Source of the DNA: JACKCD01 sp041390905
Lineage (GTDB): Bacteria > Chloroflexota > Anaerolineae > Promineifilales > Promineifilaceae
Assembly (NCBI GenBank): GCA_041390905.1
Contig: JAWKPA010000013.1
Location: 1,336,198 to 1,400,197 of the forward strand
Length of the DNA: 64,000 nucleotides
Reading direction: 5' to 3'
In this document: piece after piece, positions 25,315 through 33,965 of the stretch
Layout of the letters: every line of letters begins with the position of its first letter
How positions within the stretch are numbered: position 1 is the stretch's first letter
Notes under the pieces: generated by a model
What the model was told of the DNA's origin: nothing
The model's database searches: none
The model's input: only the letters and a program-made list of their open reading frames with translations
Position numbers and translations under genes: made by a program

Positions 25315-26640
25315 TTAGCGTTCTCGTGTGACGGTAAAACCGCGCAGGGTAACTTGTTCAACCAGACTGACAAGGCCAAAAAAGAGCATCCCCACCAGTG
25401 AGGCCATGATAATCGCCGCCCACAGCTTCTCCGGCTCCGAGGCGTAATTGCCGCTGGCGCGGAGAATGGCTGCTGCCAGCCCGTCGCTGCGGCTGGACGG
25501 CAGTTCGCCGACGATGGCACCGACGACGCAGGCGGTAGACGCGACCTTGAGCGCGGAAAAAATGTAGGGCAAGGCCGATGGGAGGCGCAGCTTCCACAAA
25601 ATGGTGGATTTGGAAGCGGCATACGATTGCATCAGATCGAGCTTTCGCTGGTCGGGCGAAAGCAGGCCGCGCAGGGTGTTGATGGTGACGGGGAAGAAGG
25701 CGAGGTAGGCGGAGATGACGGCGACGGAGACGATGCCTTGCCCCAGCCAGGCGACAATCATGGGGGCGATGGCGATGATGGGGACGGTTTGGGAGGCGAC
25801 GGCGTAGGGAAGCAGGCCGCGTTCCAGCAGCGGGTTGTGGGCAAATAGCACGCCCAGCCCAAACCCAAGCAAGCTGCCGACGACAAACCCCATAAACGCT
25901 TCGATCCAGGTGACCCAACTGGCGGCGGCGAGGATGCGTACCAATAGCTGTGGCCCGTTGCGGCGGGCGGGCTGCAGCAGGGCTTCGGCAACGGTTTGCC
26001 AATGGGGGAGTTTCCAAGGGAAATCGGTGAGGGGCAGGACGTTGCCAGTGGCGTTGCCGACAATTTTGTAGAGTTCCCAGCCAACGAGGATGGTGGCGAT
26101 GATGACGAAGAAGCCGAGTCGTGGGGAGACGTGGCCGGGGGCAAGGAAGGCAGCGAGTAGGCTGCCGATGATGCCGACGAGGACGAGGGTGTAGGCGGGT
26201 TGGCTGTGGGCGGGGATGTTGAAGAGGAGGAGGGTGTAGGCGAGGAGGAGGTAAACGGCCGTTTCCCTCCCTCTCTTTGGCCTTTTCCACACCACCCACG
26301 TCGCATACCCGGCCAGCCCGGCCACCGCCAGCGGCAACAGCCCCAGGATGAACCGCGCCCGCCCCAAAGCGGCCGTTTCACTCAGCACCCCACCCGGCGC
26401 GGTGGGCTTGGTCAGCCACACCAGCCATGATTCCACCCGTCGCTCTGGCTGCGTAGTTTGGTCGGCCACCCACAGGGCAAGCTGCCCCGGCGTGGAGTCC
26501 ACCAGCGCGGGGTCGTCATTTGCCAGTCCAAACTGGCTGGCGGCGATGACGAGGGCGAGGAGGAGGAGGGCAGCCAACAACAGGAGAGGCAGCCAATTTG
26601 TCGGGTTGCTTTGTGGTTTTGTGGGCATGTTTTTTTGCAT
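25315..26640 (-). CDS. ABC transporter permease with extra N-terminal membrane region
   Basis: 441-residue permease. The C-terminal 250 residues are an SsuC-like BPD_transp_1 domain with the coupling loop near 'RGLLSPDQRKLDLMQSYAASKSTILWKLRLPSALPYIFSALKVAS'. The first ~190 residues hold an additional signal-anchor helix, a soluble loop and about four more helices not seen in the shorter permease of this operon. The AACGGCCGTT at 26254 separates a G-rich from a C-rich part of the gene. Confidence 0.85.
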   Translation of the reverse strand: MQKNMPTKPQSNPTNWLPLLLLAALLLLALVIAASQFGLANDDPALVDSTPGQLALWVADQTTQPERRVESWLVWLTKPTAPGGVLSETAALGRARFILGLLPLAVAGLAGYATWVVWKRPKRGRETAVYLLLAYTLLLFNIPAHSQPAYTLVLVGIIGSLLAAFLAPGHVSPRLGFFVIIATILVGWELYKIVGNATGNVLPLTDFPWKLPHWQTVAEALLQPARRNGPQLLVRILAAASWVTWIEAFMGFVVGSLLGFGLGVLFAHNPLLERGLLPYAVASQTVPIIAIAPMIVAWLGQGIVSVAVISAYLAFFPVTINTLRGLLSPDQRKLDLMQSYAASKSTILWKLRLPSALPYIFSALKVASTACVVGAIVGELPSSRSDGLAAAILRASGNYASEPEKLWAAIIMASLVGMLFFGLVSLVEQVTLRGFTVTRER

Positions 26641-26644
26641 GGTG

Positions 26645-26751
26645 TTTTGCGGAATAGATGCGCGGATGACGCGGATTAAACGGATTCACGCGGATATTTT
26701 TTCTGATCCGTTTAATCCGTCCCGATCCGCGTCATCCGCGTTGCCATTTTC
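26645..26751. repeat. Hairpin repeat, GCGGATGACGCGGATTAAACGG family
   Basis: Left arm ATGCGCGGATGACGCGGATT and words AAACGGATTCACGCGGAT, right arm ATCCGTTTAATCCG...GATCCGCGTCATCCGCG. Confidence 0.85.
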
Positions 26752-28158
26752 TTAAAGCACCTCCGCAAACGGCCGTCTACGGAGAAAACGGCCGTTTCCC
26801 GCCTGCCCCAGCCACCGTTCTCCATCCACAATCAGCTCCCCGCGCAGCAGCACCTGCGTCGGCCAGCCGCGCACCGTCATCCCTTCATAGACGTTGTAGT
26901 CGGTGTTCATGTGGTGGGTGGCGGCGCTGATCGTGTGTTCGTGGTTGGGATCCCACAGCACAATGTCGGCATCGGCGCCCACGCTGAGGGTGCCTTTGTG
27001 GGGGTAGAGGCCAAAGATTTTGGCGGGGTTGGTGCTGGTGATTTCGACAAAGCGGTTGGGGGTGAGGCGGCCGCCGTTGACTCCGTGGTGCCACATGACG
27101 GCCATCCGGTCTTCGATGCCGGGCATGCCGTTGGGGATTTTGTCAAAGCTAGCCTGGCCGAGTTCTTTGCCGGGTAAACGGCCGTTAATCCCCCCCTCAT
27201 ACCAAAACGGGCAATGATCCGTCGAGACCACCTGTAGCGTATTGTTCGCCAGCGACCGCCACAGCACCGGCGCATCTTTTGGCTGGCGCACCGGCGGCGA
27301 GCAAACAAACTTCGCCCCCTCAAACCCTGGTTTCGCCAAATCCTCTTCAAATATAAACATATACTGGGTGCAACTTTCCCCCATCACCCGGAACCCCTTC
27401 TGCCGCCCCAGCACAAGCTGCTCCACCGCCTCTTCACACGTCATATGCACCACGTAGAGCGACGCGCCGCTGATGCCCGCCATCGCCACCGCCCGCCCCG
27501 TTGCCTCCGCTTCGGCAATGGCCGGGCGCGAGGTGGCGTGGTATTTGGGGGCGGTCTTGCCTTCGGCCAGCAGTTGGCTGGTCAACTCCGCCACCACGTC
27601 CCCATTTTCGGCGTGGACCATAATCAGCAGCCCGTGTTTGGCGGCCACGTTCATGGCGCGGAACAGGGTGGTGTCGTCAATCTGGAATACCCCTTTGTAC
27701 GCCATAAACAGCTTCAGGCTGGTGATGCCCTCGTCCACGACGCTGGGAATTTCCGCCATCACGTCGTCGCGCAAATCGGTGATGGCGATGTGGAAGCCAT
27801 AGTCAATCGCCGCTTTGCCGTTGGCCTTTTGGTGCCAGGTGGCAATGCCGTCGTGGAGCGTGCCGCCGATGGGCTGGATGACAAAATCGAGGTGGGTGGT
27901 GGTGCCGCCAAACGCCGCCGCCCGGTGGCCGGTAAAAAAGTCGTCGGAGGAGACGGTGCCGCCAAAGGGGAGTTCGAGGTGGGTATGGACGTCAATGCCG
28001 CCGGGCAGCAGCAGCTTGCCGCTAGCATCAATCGTTGCCGCGTCGTCGTCCTGCATATCCTGCCCAATCAGAGCAATTTTGCCGTTTTCAATCAGCATAT
28101 CAGCCGCCACGGTGTCGCTGGCGCTGACCAAAGTGCCGTTTTTAATGAGGGTACGCAT
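26752..28158 (-). CDS. hydA: Dihydropyrimidinase / D-hydantoinase
   Basis: 468-residue cyclic amidohydrolase that opens 5,6-dihydrouracil/thymine or hydantoins to N-carbamoyl amino acids. Metal ligands His58 and His60 in GGIDVHTHLE, the carboxylated Lys149 in SLKLFMAYKG, His182 in MVHAENGD, a further His in VVHMTCEEA, and Asp in VVSTDHCPF are all in place. The product is the substrate of the ureidopropionase encoded just upstream. The C-terminus (NGRFLRRRPFAEVL) contains two overlapping-style palindrome sites, 26787 exact and one near-copy at 26768. AGGAG precedes the ATG. Confidence 0.93.
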   Translation of the reverse strand: MRTLIKNGTLVSASDTVAADMLIENGKIALIGQDMQDDDAATIDASGKLLLPGGIDVHTHLELPFGGTVSSDDFFTGHRAAAFGGTTTHLDFVIQPIGGTLHDGIATWHQKANGKAAIDYGFHIAITDLRDDVMAEIPSVVDEGITSLKLFMAYKGVFQIDDTTLFRAMNVAAKHGLLIMVHAENGDVVAELTSQLLAEGKTAPKYHATSRPAIAEAEATGRAVAMAGISGASLYVVHMTCEEAVEQLVLGRQKGFRVMGESCTQYMFIFEEDLAKPGFEGAKFVCSPPVRQPKDAPVLWRSLANNTLQVVSTDHCPFWYEGGINGRLPGKELGQASFDKIPNGMPGIEDRMAVMWHHGVNGGRLTPNRFVEITSTNPAKIFGLYPHKGTLSVGADADIVLWDPNHEHTISAATHHMNTDYNVYEGMTVRGWPTQVLLRGELIVDGERWLGQAGNGRFLRRRPFAEVL

Positions 28159-28167
28159 CTTTTTCTC

Positions 28168-28238
28168 CTGAAATGGGACGCAGATTTACCTGATTTACCT
28201 GATTATCATGATTATCAGGTAAATCTGCGTCCTATTTT
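28168..28238. repeat. Hairpin repeat, GGACGCAGATT family
   Basis: AATGGGACGCAGATTTACC with CTGATT words and complementary right arm ending CTGCGTCCTATTT, between hydA and the amidase gene. Confidence 0.85.
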
Positions 28239-28242
28239 TTCT

Positions 28243-29112
28243 TTAAGGCTGAGTAATTTTGTTGTACATATCCGGCCGGCGGTCGCGGTAGAAGGGCCAG
28301 GTGTCGCGCACTTCGCGGATGAGGTCGAGGTTGAGGTCGCGCACGATGAGTTCTTCGCTGTAGGCATCGCCCTGGCCGGGCAGGTCGTCGCGGTCGCCGA
28401 GGGTGGTGACAAATTCGCCGCGTGGGGTGCAGAAGTAGCTTTGGCCGTAGAAGTCGTTGCTGCCCAATGGCTCAACGCCGACGCGGTTGATGGTGCCAAC
28501 AAAGTAGCCGTTGGCGATGGCGTGGCTGGTTTGTTCGATGCGCCACAAATGCTGCGACAGCCCGCGTGAGGTGGCGGAGGGGATGAAGACGATTTCGGCG
28601 CCGTTGAGACCAAGCATTCGCGCTCCTTCGGGGAAGTGGCGGTCGTAGCAGATGTAGACGCCGATTTTGCCAACGGCCGTTTCAAACACCGGATACCCCA
28701 AATTGCCGGGGCGAAAATAATATTTTTCCCAAAAGCCGGGCTGGTGGGGCAGGTGGGTTTTGCGGTATTTGCCCAGGTAGCTCCCATCAGCGTCAATCAC
28801 GGCAGCGGTGTTGTAATATACGCCGGGGCTTTCCGCTTCATACATTGGCACGATTAGCACCATGCCTGTCTCTTTAGCGAGTGCCTGCATCCGTTTTGTC
28901 GTGGGGCCATCGGGAATCGGTTCGGTGTGGGCAAAAAATTGGCGGTCCTGCACCTGGCAGAAGTAGGGGCCGTTAAAAAGCTCCTGGAAGCACATCACCT
29001 GCGCTCCCTGCCCGGCCGCCTGGCGGGCATACGCCTCGTGCTTGGCGATCATCGTCTCTGGATCACCTGTCCAGCTTGCCTGCAATAACGCTGCGCGAAC
29101 AATCCGGGGCAT
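28243..29112 (-). CDS. Beta-ureidopropionase / N-carbamoyl amino acid amidase
   Basis: 289-residue nitrilase-superfamily amidase. Catalytic triad: Glu44 in CFQELF, Lys118 in GKYRKTHLP, Cys155 in YICYDRHFPE. The length and KTHLP/CYDRHFPE motifs are typical for beta-ureidopropionase and N-carbamoylputrescine amidase; the link to hydA favours hydrolysis of N-carbamoyl-beta-alanine or a similar compound to amine, CO2 and ammonia. The frame extends to 29178, but CAGGAGGAAGGAA right before the ATG at 29112 decides the start. It is the first gene of the transport-degradation set. Confidence 0.9.
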   Translation of the reverse strand: MPRIVRAALLQASWTGDPETMIAKHEAYARQAAGQGAQVMCFQELFNGPYFCQVQDRQFFAHTEPIPDGPTTKRMQALAKETGMVLIVPMYEAESPGVYYNTAAVIDADGSYLGKYRKTHLPHQPGFWEKYYFRPGNLGYPVFETAVGKIGVYICYDRHFPEGARMLGLNGAEIVFIPSATSRGLSQHLWRIEQTSHAIANGYFVGTINRVGVEPLGSNDFYGQSYFCTPRGEFVTTLGDRDDLPGQGDAYSEELIVRDLNLDLIREVRDTWPFYRDRRPDMYNKITQP

Positions 29113-29447
29113 TTCCTTCCTCCTGTTTACGGTCGCATGGGCAGCAGTGTCTGTTGCTTTGCCTGATTGGGTGGTCATTATAGCGAGATGATGCTGTTTT
29201 GCCCATTTGTGATGCGTGGTTAGAATGGGGAAAATGGTGGGTGAACTTTTTGTATGGTGAGCAAGAATTTTGGACAGGATTAACAGGATTAACAGGATTA
29301 GGTCTGTGAATCCTGTTAATCCTGTCTAAAGCTTCTTGGGTTTTAGCTTGTCTAGGTTATGACAGGATTTACAAGATTCATGGGATTAAGCTCAAAAATC
29401 CTGTAAATCCTGTTAATCCTGTCAAAAGCTTCTTTAGGAGATCGGCT
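29113..29447. repeat. Intergenic region with two AGGATTAACAGG hairpins
   Basis: 335 bases between divergent genes. Two hairpins are built from ACAGGATTA words: 29275-29328 (ACAGGATTAACAGG facing CCTGTTAATCCTGTC) and 29357-29424. The rest has no recognised signal. Both divergent promoters should lie here. Confidence 0.75.
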
Positions 29448-30320
29448 ATGATTTTGGTGACAGGTGCGGCGGGGAAGACGGGGCGGGCGGTGGTGCGGGC
29501 GGTGGTGGCGCGGGGGGCAGCGGTGCGGGGGTGGGTGCGTCGGCCGGGACAGGCGGCTAGTTTGTATGAAGCCGGTGCGGCAGAGGTGGTGGTGGGTGAC
29601 ATAGCCGACGAGTCGGTTTATGCTGGGGCGTTGGCAGGGGTGGCGAGTGTGTACCACATTTGCCCGAATATGTACCCGGATGAGGTGAAAATCGGCCGTT
29701 GGCTGGTGGCGGCGGCGCGGGCGGCGGGGGTGAGCCACATCGTCTATCATTCGGTGCTGCACCCGCAAACGGAGGGGATGCCCCACCATTGGAACAAGCT
29801 GCGGGTGGAGGAGCTGCTGTTGGAGTCGGGCATTCCAACGACGATTGTGCAGCCGACGGCGTATATGCAGAATTTGCTGGCGGGGTGGCGGCGGATTGTG
29901 GATGAGGGGGTGTATGCGGTGCCGTATCCGGCGGGGACGCGGCTGAGTTTGGTGGATTTGGAGGATGTGGCGGTGGCGGTGGCGCGGGTGCTGACGGAGC
30001 CGGGGCTGGCTGGGGGGACGTATGAGCTGGTGGGGACGGTGGGGTTGACACAAACGGCCGTTACCCAAACCCTCGCCACCCACCTCAACCGCCCCGTGCA
30101 GTTCCTGGAAATTCCGCTCAACGAGTGGCAAGCCGGAGCCGAAGCCGCCGGGCTGTCCCCCTACGCCATAGACACCCTGCGGCGGATGTTTGTCTACTAC
30201 GCCAGCTATGGGCTGGTTGGCAACCCGTTCATGCTGCGCCAGCTTTTGGGGCGTGAGCCAGCGTCATTGGCAGAATTTTTTGCTGTACAAGAAGCCTTGG
30301 CTGCAAACAGTGGCGTTTGA
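29448..30320 (+). CDS. NmrA-like NAD(P)-binding protein
   Basis: 290-residue atypical short-chain dehydrogenase of the NmrA/SDR_a5 type. The nucleotide loop is ILVTGAAGKTGRAVV at 2-16. YHICPNM, VSHIVYHSVLHP and the HHWNKLRVEELLLESGIPTTIVQPTAYMQNLL core follow; the Y-x-x-x-K catalytic pair of true reductases is not clear, so it may sense redox rather than catalyse. This gene shows the skew change very clearly: G-rich to 30052, C-rich after the AACGGCCGTT at 30053. Confidence 0.8.
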   Translation: MILVTGAAGKTGRAVVRAVVARGAAVRGWVRRPGQAASLYEAGAAEVVVGDIADESVYAGALAGVASVYHICPNMYPDEVKIGRWLVAAARAAGVSHIVYHSVLHPQTEGMPHHWNKLRVEELLLESGIPTTIVQPTAYMQNLLAGWRRIVDEGVYAVPYPAGTRLSLVDLEDVAVAVARVLTEPGLAGGTYELVGTVGLTQTAVTQTLATHLNRPVQFLEIPLNEWQAGAEAAGLSPYAIDTLRRMFVYYASYGLVGNPFMLRQLLGREPASLAEFFAVQEALAANSGV

Positions 30321-30354
30321 CGTAGAAATGGGTAGAGAGGAGGGGACGGGTTGG

Positions 30355-30412
30355 TCATGGGTTATTGGTTATTGGGGATTATGGGCATTCAATAACCAAT
30401 AACCAATAACCC
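30355..30412. repeat. Hairpin repeat, GGTTATTGG words
   Basis: GGGTTATTGGTTATTGGGGATT facing CAATAACCAATAACCAATAACCC, lying between two convergent genes and probably ending transcription of both. Confidence 0.8.
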
Positions 30413-30414
30413 TC

Positions 30415-31293
30415 TTACTGCCGACTTTGCCGCATCATGTCGCGGATGCGCGGGGCGAGGTGGGCAATGATGGGGGAGGCTTCGCTGGGTTGCCACGTTT
30501 TGTAAGCGGTTTTTTGGTCAATCGGCCACTGCTCGTCAAGGTGGGCGATGGTGCCGGGTTCGGCGGCGCTTGCCAGCAGTTCCAGTGCGGCGGCGATGAC
30601 GCGCTGCTGCTGCGCCACGTTGTGGGGCTGCCCCAGCGTTTGGCCGAAGGGGAACTCTACGCCGAGGGTGCGAGGGGTGCCGGTTTTTTCCGCCCAGTAG
30701 GGCATCATGGTCACTAAAAGGGTGCTGATTCCGGCGGCTTCAAAGGCACGCGCCAACACGGGCGCGTTCATGGCGCAGTCGGGTCAGGCGGGGGTGAGGA
30801 GCAGGCAATCTACTTCCTCTTGTTTTAGTTGGGCGGTGATGGCAGGAACGGCCGTTTCCAACCACCCCGTCATATTTGGCGGAAAACCCTGAAACCCCAT
30901 CAGCGAGTAGGCCGTGGGCGCAAGGGAGCCAATAGTACCGTTGGCGGCCCTCTCCTGAAAGCGGGTCAGCGGCAGCAACACGTTCACATCTTCCTCCACA
31001 AAGCTGGTGTTGATGTGCAAATGCCCGGCGGCAATGGCGCGGGGCGCGGTATCGCTATTAATCATGCGGAAGTCGGGGTCGCCCCAGGTGGGTTCGGCGC
31101 GTTCACGGTCCAGGTTAAACGGCCGTTGTTCCCCTCGCACATACAGCCCGCCCGTTGTCAGCAGGCTAAAGCGGCATTCGGCCAATGGCCTGGCAAGCGG
31201 TGTCCACGGAATCGGCAGCTCCGGCTCCCGATCTGTGGACGTGTACAGCGCCGCAATCATGCGCGGCAGGAATTTGAAGCTATCTACGGTCAT
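30415..31293 (-). CDS. GrdB/PrdB-like selenoprotein (in-frame TGA read as Sec)
   Basis: One open frame of 292 residues if the TGA at 30784-30786 is read as selenocysteine 170; otherwise it appears as two abutting frames (30784-31293 and 30415-30771). The N-terminal part has the glycine/sarcosine/betaine reductase B-type pattern: IPWTPLARPLAECRFSLLTTGGLY, EPTWGDPDFR, HLHINTSFVEEDVNVLLPL, GTIGSLAPTAYSLMGFQG. The TGA falls in VDCLLLTPA-U-PDC, where relatives carry Cys or Sec, giving a U-x-x-C pair with Cys173. After it the protein continues in the same frame with a fitting helix and Rossmann-type strand (AFEAAGISTLLVTM). A hairpin lies 17 nt after the TGA: stem ACGCGCC / GGCGCGT, loop CGTGTT, like a bacterial SECIS. 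Probable redox enzyme; substrate unknown. Confidence 0.75.
30748..30767 (-). promoter_or_regulatory. Candidate bacterial SECIS hairpin
   Basis: On the minus strand a perfect 7-bp stem (ACGCGCC / GGCGCGT) closes a 6-base loop CGTGTT. The loop starts 23 bases after the TGA and its second base is G, inside the spacing (16-37 nt) and loop rule known for bacterial SECIS elements. Confidence 0.65.
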
Positions 31294-31308
31294 AGGGTAG
31301 TGAATATT

Positions 31309-31367
31309 GGGGATTGAAGATTAGAGATTGCGAACCTTCATCAATCTCCAATCTCCAATCCCCAATC
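31309..31367. repeat. Hairpin repeat, GAGATTG family
   Basis: GGGATTGAAGATTAGAGATTG, loop CGAACCTTCAT, then CAATCTCCAATCTCCAATCCCC, between two minus-strand genes. Confidence 0.85.
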
Positions 31368-31368
31368 G

Positions 31369-32118
31369 CTAGACATTTTGCGGCACGGTGCCGTGCTGCT
31401 CCAGTTGGGCGACAAAATTTTCCCAGCCGGGTGGCTGTGCCTGGCGATAGGCGGCGATTTCGGCCTGGGCATCCCAGGCGACGCGGCGGTGCTGGGCGTG
31501 CCACTGCTGCCCGTCCCACTCCAGCAGCCCGTATTTGGCGCGGGGGTCGCCATCGCCGGCCATGTTGACCGAGCTGATGTTGACAAGCGTGATGCCATCT
31601 ACCTGCCGAATGCTGGGGACGTGGAGGTGGCCGTAGGCGATAACGGCCGCTTTTTCCATCCCCAGCAACAATTCCACCAGCGCCCCATCCGTTTGCCGCA
31701 CCTGGCCGTATCTGGTTTGTTGTTCGCTTTCCGGCGGGAAGACAAGCTGGTTGACATCGTGGGGGTTGGCGTGGACAACGAGCAGGTCGTTTGGGAGGCG
31801 GTGGGAGAAAGGAACGGCCGTTAGCCAATCCCGTTCCGCCTCGCTCAACTGCACCAGCGTCCAGTCACACAGTGCCTGTAATCGTTCCGGCGTTTTTTGC
31901 CGCCCCAGAATCCAGTCATCGGTGTTGCCATAGACGCTGGTAATGCCAGCCTCTTGCACCCGTCGCAAACATGCCGCCGGGCGCGGGCCAACCAGGCATA
32001 AATCGCCAGCAAATAGCACCTGGTCTACCTGCTGCGTGGCAATATCCGCCAGCACCGCTTCCAGTGCCGTCAAATTGCCGTGGACATCGGAAAAAATAGC
32101 GATTCGCAGGTTGCTCAT
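31369..32118 (-). CDS. Metallophosphoesterase (YfcE/calcineurin-like)
   Basis: 249-residue phosphoesterase with all five metal motifs of the family: FSDVHGN (8-15), FAGDLCLVG, VYGNTDDWI, VVHANPH and IAYGHLHVPS. It should cleave phosphodiesters or phosphomonoesters in the cytoplasm. Its ATG overlaps the stop of brnA by 4 bases, so it is translationally coupled to the toxin-antitoxin pair, an unusual arrangement. Confidence 0.85.
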   Translation of the reverse strand: MSNLRIAIFSDVHGNLTALEAVLADIATQQVDQVLFAGDLCLVGPRPAACLRRVQEAGITSVYGNTDDWILGRQKTPERLQALCDWTLVQLSEAERDWLTAVPFSHRLPNDLLVVHANPHDVNQLVFPPESEQQTRYGQVRQTDGALVELLLGMEKAAVIAYGHLHVPSIRQVDGITLVNISSVNMAGDGDPRAKYGLLEWDGQQWHAQHRRVAWDAQAEIAAYRQAQPPGWENFVAQLEQHGTVPQNV

Positions 32119-32363
32119 GAAGTTAATGACCTCTCAACAACAAGCCGGATATATTTTTGGTAAGACATGCCTTCGGCCTCGGCCTTGGCTTTCACGGCTT
32201 CCAGCAAGGGTCTGGAAACCCGAAGATTGATTTTTTCCGTTTTTGGTAAGAACTCAAAGCGAACGGCCGTAAAATTTTCCAAATCAATGTAGTCAGTCAA
32301 ATCCTGATCCAGAATATCCTCGGCCTCAGCGTCATTTGTTAAGTCGGGCAATTTCTTGCTCAT
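32115..32363 (-). CDS. brnA: BrnA-like antitoxin
   Basis: 82 residues from the ATG at 32363 (MSKKLPDL). The C-terminal RINLRVSRPLLEAVKAKAEAEGMSYQKYIRLVVERSL-like end (here EKINLRV onward) is a ribbon-helix-helix DNA-binding domain, and the N-terminal acidic part (DAEAEDILDQDLTDYIDL) should wrap the toxin. It follows and overlaps brnT by 32 bp, the standard BrnTA order, and likely represses its own promoter. Confidence 0.85.
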   Translation of the reverse strand: MSKKLPDLTNDAEAEDILDQDLTDYIDLENFTAVRFEFLPKTEKINLRVSRPLLEAVKAKAEAEGMSYQKYIRLVVERSLTS

Positions 32364-32649
32364 ATTTTTGTACCTCCCGCTGATGCATATAACGAGCACT
32401 TATGGGGCGAATGAACTGTTTTGCCGCTTGGCCTCGAAGCGTAAACACAACAAACATTGGTTTCCCTAGAGGTGATTGCCCCATTGCCAAAAATCGTTGT
32501 TCTGTTTGGGAATGTTTGATGTCAGGTGTGATGAAAATTTGTTCTTGGCGAAAGAACACTTCGATTTCTGCCAGGGCGAGACCATGCTTTTGGCATTTGC
32601 CTTGATTACCCTCATCCCAATCAAAATCCAAAATTTGTACTTCAATCAT
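32332..32649 (-). CDS. brnT: BrnT-like ribonuclease toxin
   Basis: 105 residues from the ATG at 32649 (MIEVQILDFDWDEGN). BrnT has a RelE-like fold and cleaves RNA when free of BrnA. Family marks: FDWDEGNQGKCQKHGLALAEIEVFF, RFLAMGQSPLGKPMFVVFTLRG and IRPISARYMHQREVQKYEQ, with the conserved R-x-I-S-A-R-x-M. The frame extends upstream to 32706 but the inner ATG fits the family. A bidirectional terminator lies just upstream. Confidence 0.88.
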   Translation of the reverse strand: MIEVQILDFDWDEGNQGKCQKHGLALAEIEVFFRQEQIFITPDIKHSQTEQRFLAMGQSPLGKPMFVVFTLRGQAAKQFIRPISARYMHQREVQKYEQEIARLNK

Positions 32650-32697
32650 ACTAAATGTACTGGCATTTGTCCATACAAATGCACGGTACAGCAATAA

Positions 32698-32735
32698 TAA
32701 AAACACGAATGGGCTTCTATGCTCATTCGTGTTTT
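32698..32735. terminator. Bidirectional terminator
   Basis: AAACACGAATG / CATTCGTGTTT stem with A-run on the left and T-run on the right. It can end the polyprenyl synthase transcript on the minus strand before brnT. Confidence 0.75.
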
Positions 32736-32802
32736 ACCTTGTTGGCTGCAAATGCACAACCTCAAATCCGCATTAATCCGCGTTTGTCTGTGTTCTGTTT
32801 TG

Positions 32803-33741
32803 TTAGCTATCCCGGTTAAGGACTTGCTCGATCAAATCTTCCATTTCGTCGCGGGCGGGGGAGGGAGGAACGGCCGTTAACGCCTCACGCGCTCGTTGGG
32901 CCACCCGCTGCGCCTGGAAGCGGGCAAGCTGCACGGCACCCGATTCGCGCAAATCGTTGATCATTTGTTCAACGGAATTGGGTTCCAGCACCGCCTCGGC
33001 CACGAGTTCCGTGGCGTGACCGTTTTGGGCGACAACAACACCGCGCCCCTGGCTAATGTCAGTGCCAATTGGCTTGCCCATCGTTTCCGGGTCGCCAATA
33101 ATATCGAGAATGTCATCCACAATTTGGAACGTCAGCCCCAGATTATAGGCATAATCCGCCAGCGCGTTTTCCAATGGCTCATCCGCCCCCGCCTGAATCG
33201 CCCCCATACGGGCAGCCGCTTCAAACAAGCTGGCAGTTTTGCGGCTAATAACTTCCTTGTACGTTTCTTGATCCATCTCACCCGCTTTAGCGGCCGTCGC
33301 TTGCAGCGTTTCCCCTTCCACCAGCCGGGTACAGGCGTTTGACATAATCACGTTTTGGCGCGAACCGTAGGGGGCCATCATTTGGTACACCTTGGCAAAG
33401 AGGTAATCGCCGGTGAGCAGGGCAAAGGTGCGCCCCCAAATAGAGTGGACGGTCGGCCGGCCGCGCCGCAGGACGCTGTGGTCGTTAATGTCATCGTGAA
33501 CAAGCGTGGCTGTGTGTACCATTTCAACGGCCGTTGCCATCGGCACAACCTGTTCAATCTCACTACCCCCTGCCGCCAAATACGCCAGAAAGGCCACCCG
33601 TGGCCGGACGCGCTTGCCCCCAGACGATAAAATGTGCTCGCTGGCATCATATAAAACGTTGACGTCGCTGTCTACGATGGCGACCATCGCTTCTTCAACA
33701 GCACTCAATCCTTTTTCGAGCAATTGCATATCCATAATCAT
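32803..33741 (-). CDS. Polyprenyl diphosphate synthase
   Basis: 312-residue trans-isoprenyl diphosphate synthase, joining isopentenyl units into a long chain, probably for quinone tails. First Asp-rich motif DDIND at 83-87 (HDDINDHSVLRRGRPTVH), second DDILD in FQIVDDILDIIG, GGKRVRPRV near 41-49, and KTASLFEAAARMG are intact. Product length cannot be fixed from sequence; the residues before the first motif (TLVHDD with small residues) fit a medium to long chain. Starts near a divergent xpt. Confidence 0.9.
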   Translation of the reverse strand: MIMDMQLLEKGLSAVEEAMVAIVDSDVNVLYDASEHILSSGGKRVRPRVAFLAYLAAGGSEIEQVVPMATAVEMVHTATLVHDDINDHSVLRRGRPTVHSIWGRTFALLTGDYLFAKVYQMMAPYGSRQNVIMSNACTRLVEGETLQATAAKAGEMDQETYKEVISRKTASLFEAAARMGAIQAGADEPLENALADYAYNLGLTFQIVDDILDIIGDPETMGKPIGTDISQGRGVVVAQNGHATELVAEAVLEPNSVEQMINDLRESGAVQLARFQAQRVAQRAREALTAVPPSPARDEMEDLIEQVLNRDS

Positions 33742-33965
33742 GTGCCTTGTTCACAACTTTCAATTTTTTTTGAACGGTTTGTTGCAGAGATTATAGGTCA
33801 CTACCTATGCCCCGTCAAGAATTTGTGAAAGATAGCGCAAATGCCGCTTGCACCATTTTTCTGGGTAAATCTGCCCAAGTTCCTGTCAAATTCCCTTGTT
33901 GCAAATTGCCAAAATACCGTCAAACAGTTGCGTTATGGTGTAATCCTAATGGATAATCGCCAATT

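Noticed and set aside
29275..29424. CRISPR array suspected from repeated ACAGGATTA words
   Set aside because: The words are adjacent, with no unique spacers, and face their complement; these are hairpin repeats.
30784..30786. TGA as a true stop giving a broken gene
   Set aside because: Frame, family match on both sides, the U-x-x-C context and the SECIS-like hairpin all fit recoding better than decay. Kept as a probable selenoprotein.
33742..33965. Purine riboswitch before xpt
   Set aside because: The leader shows no conserved purine-riboswitch core sequence or its three-helix layout.
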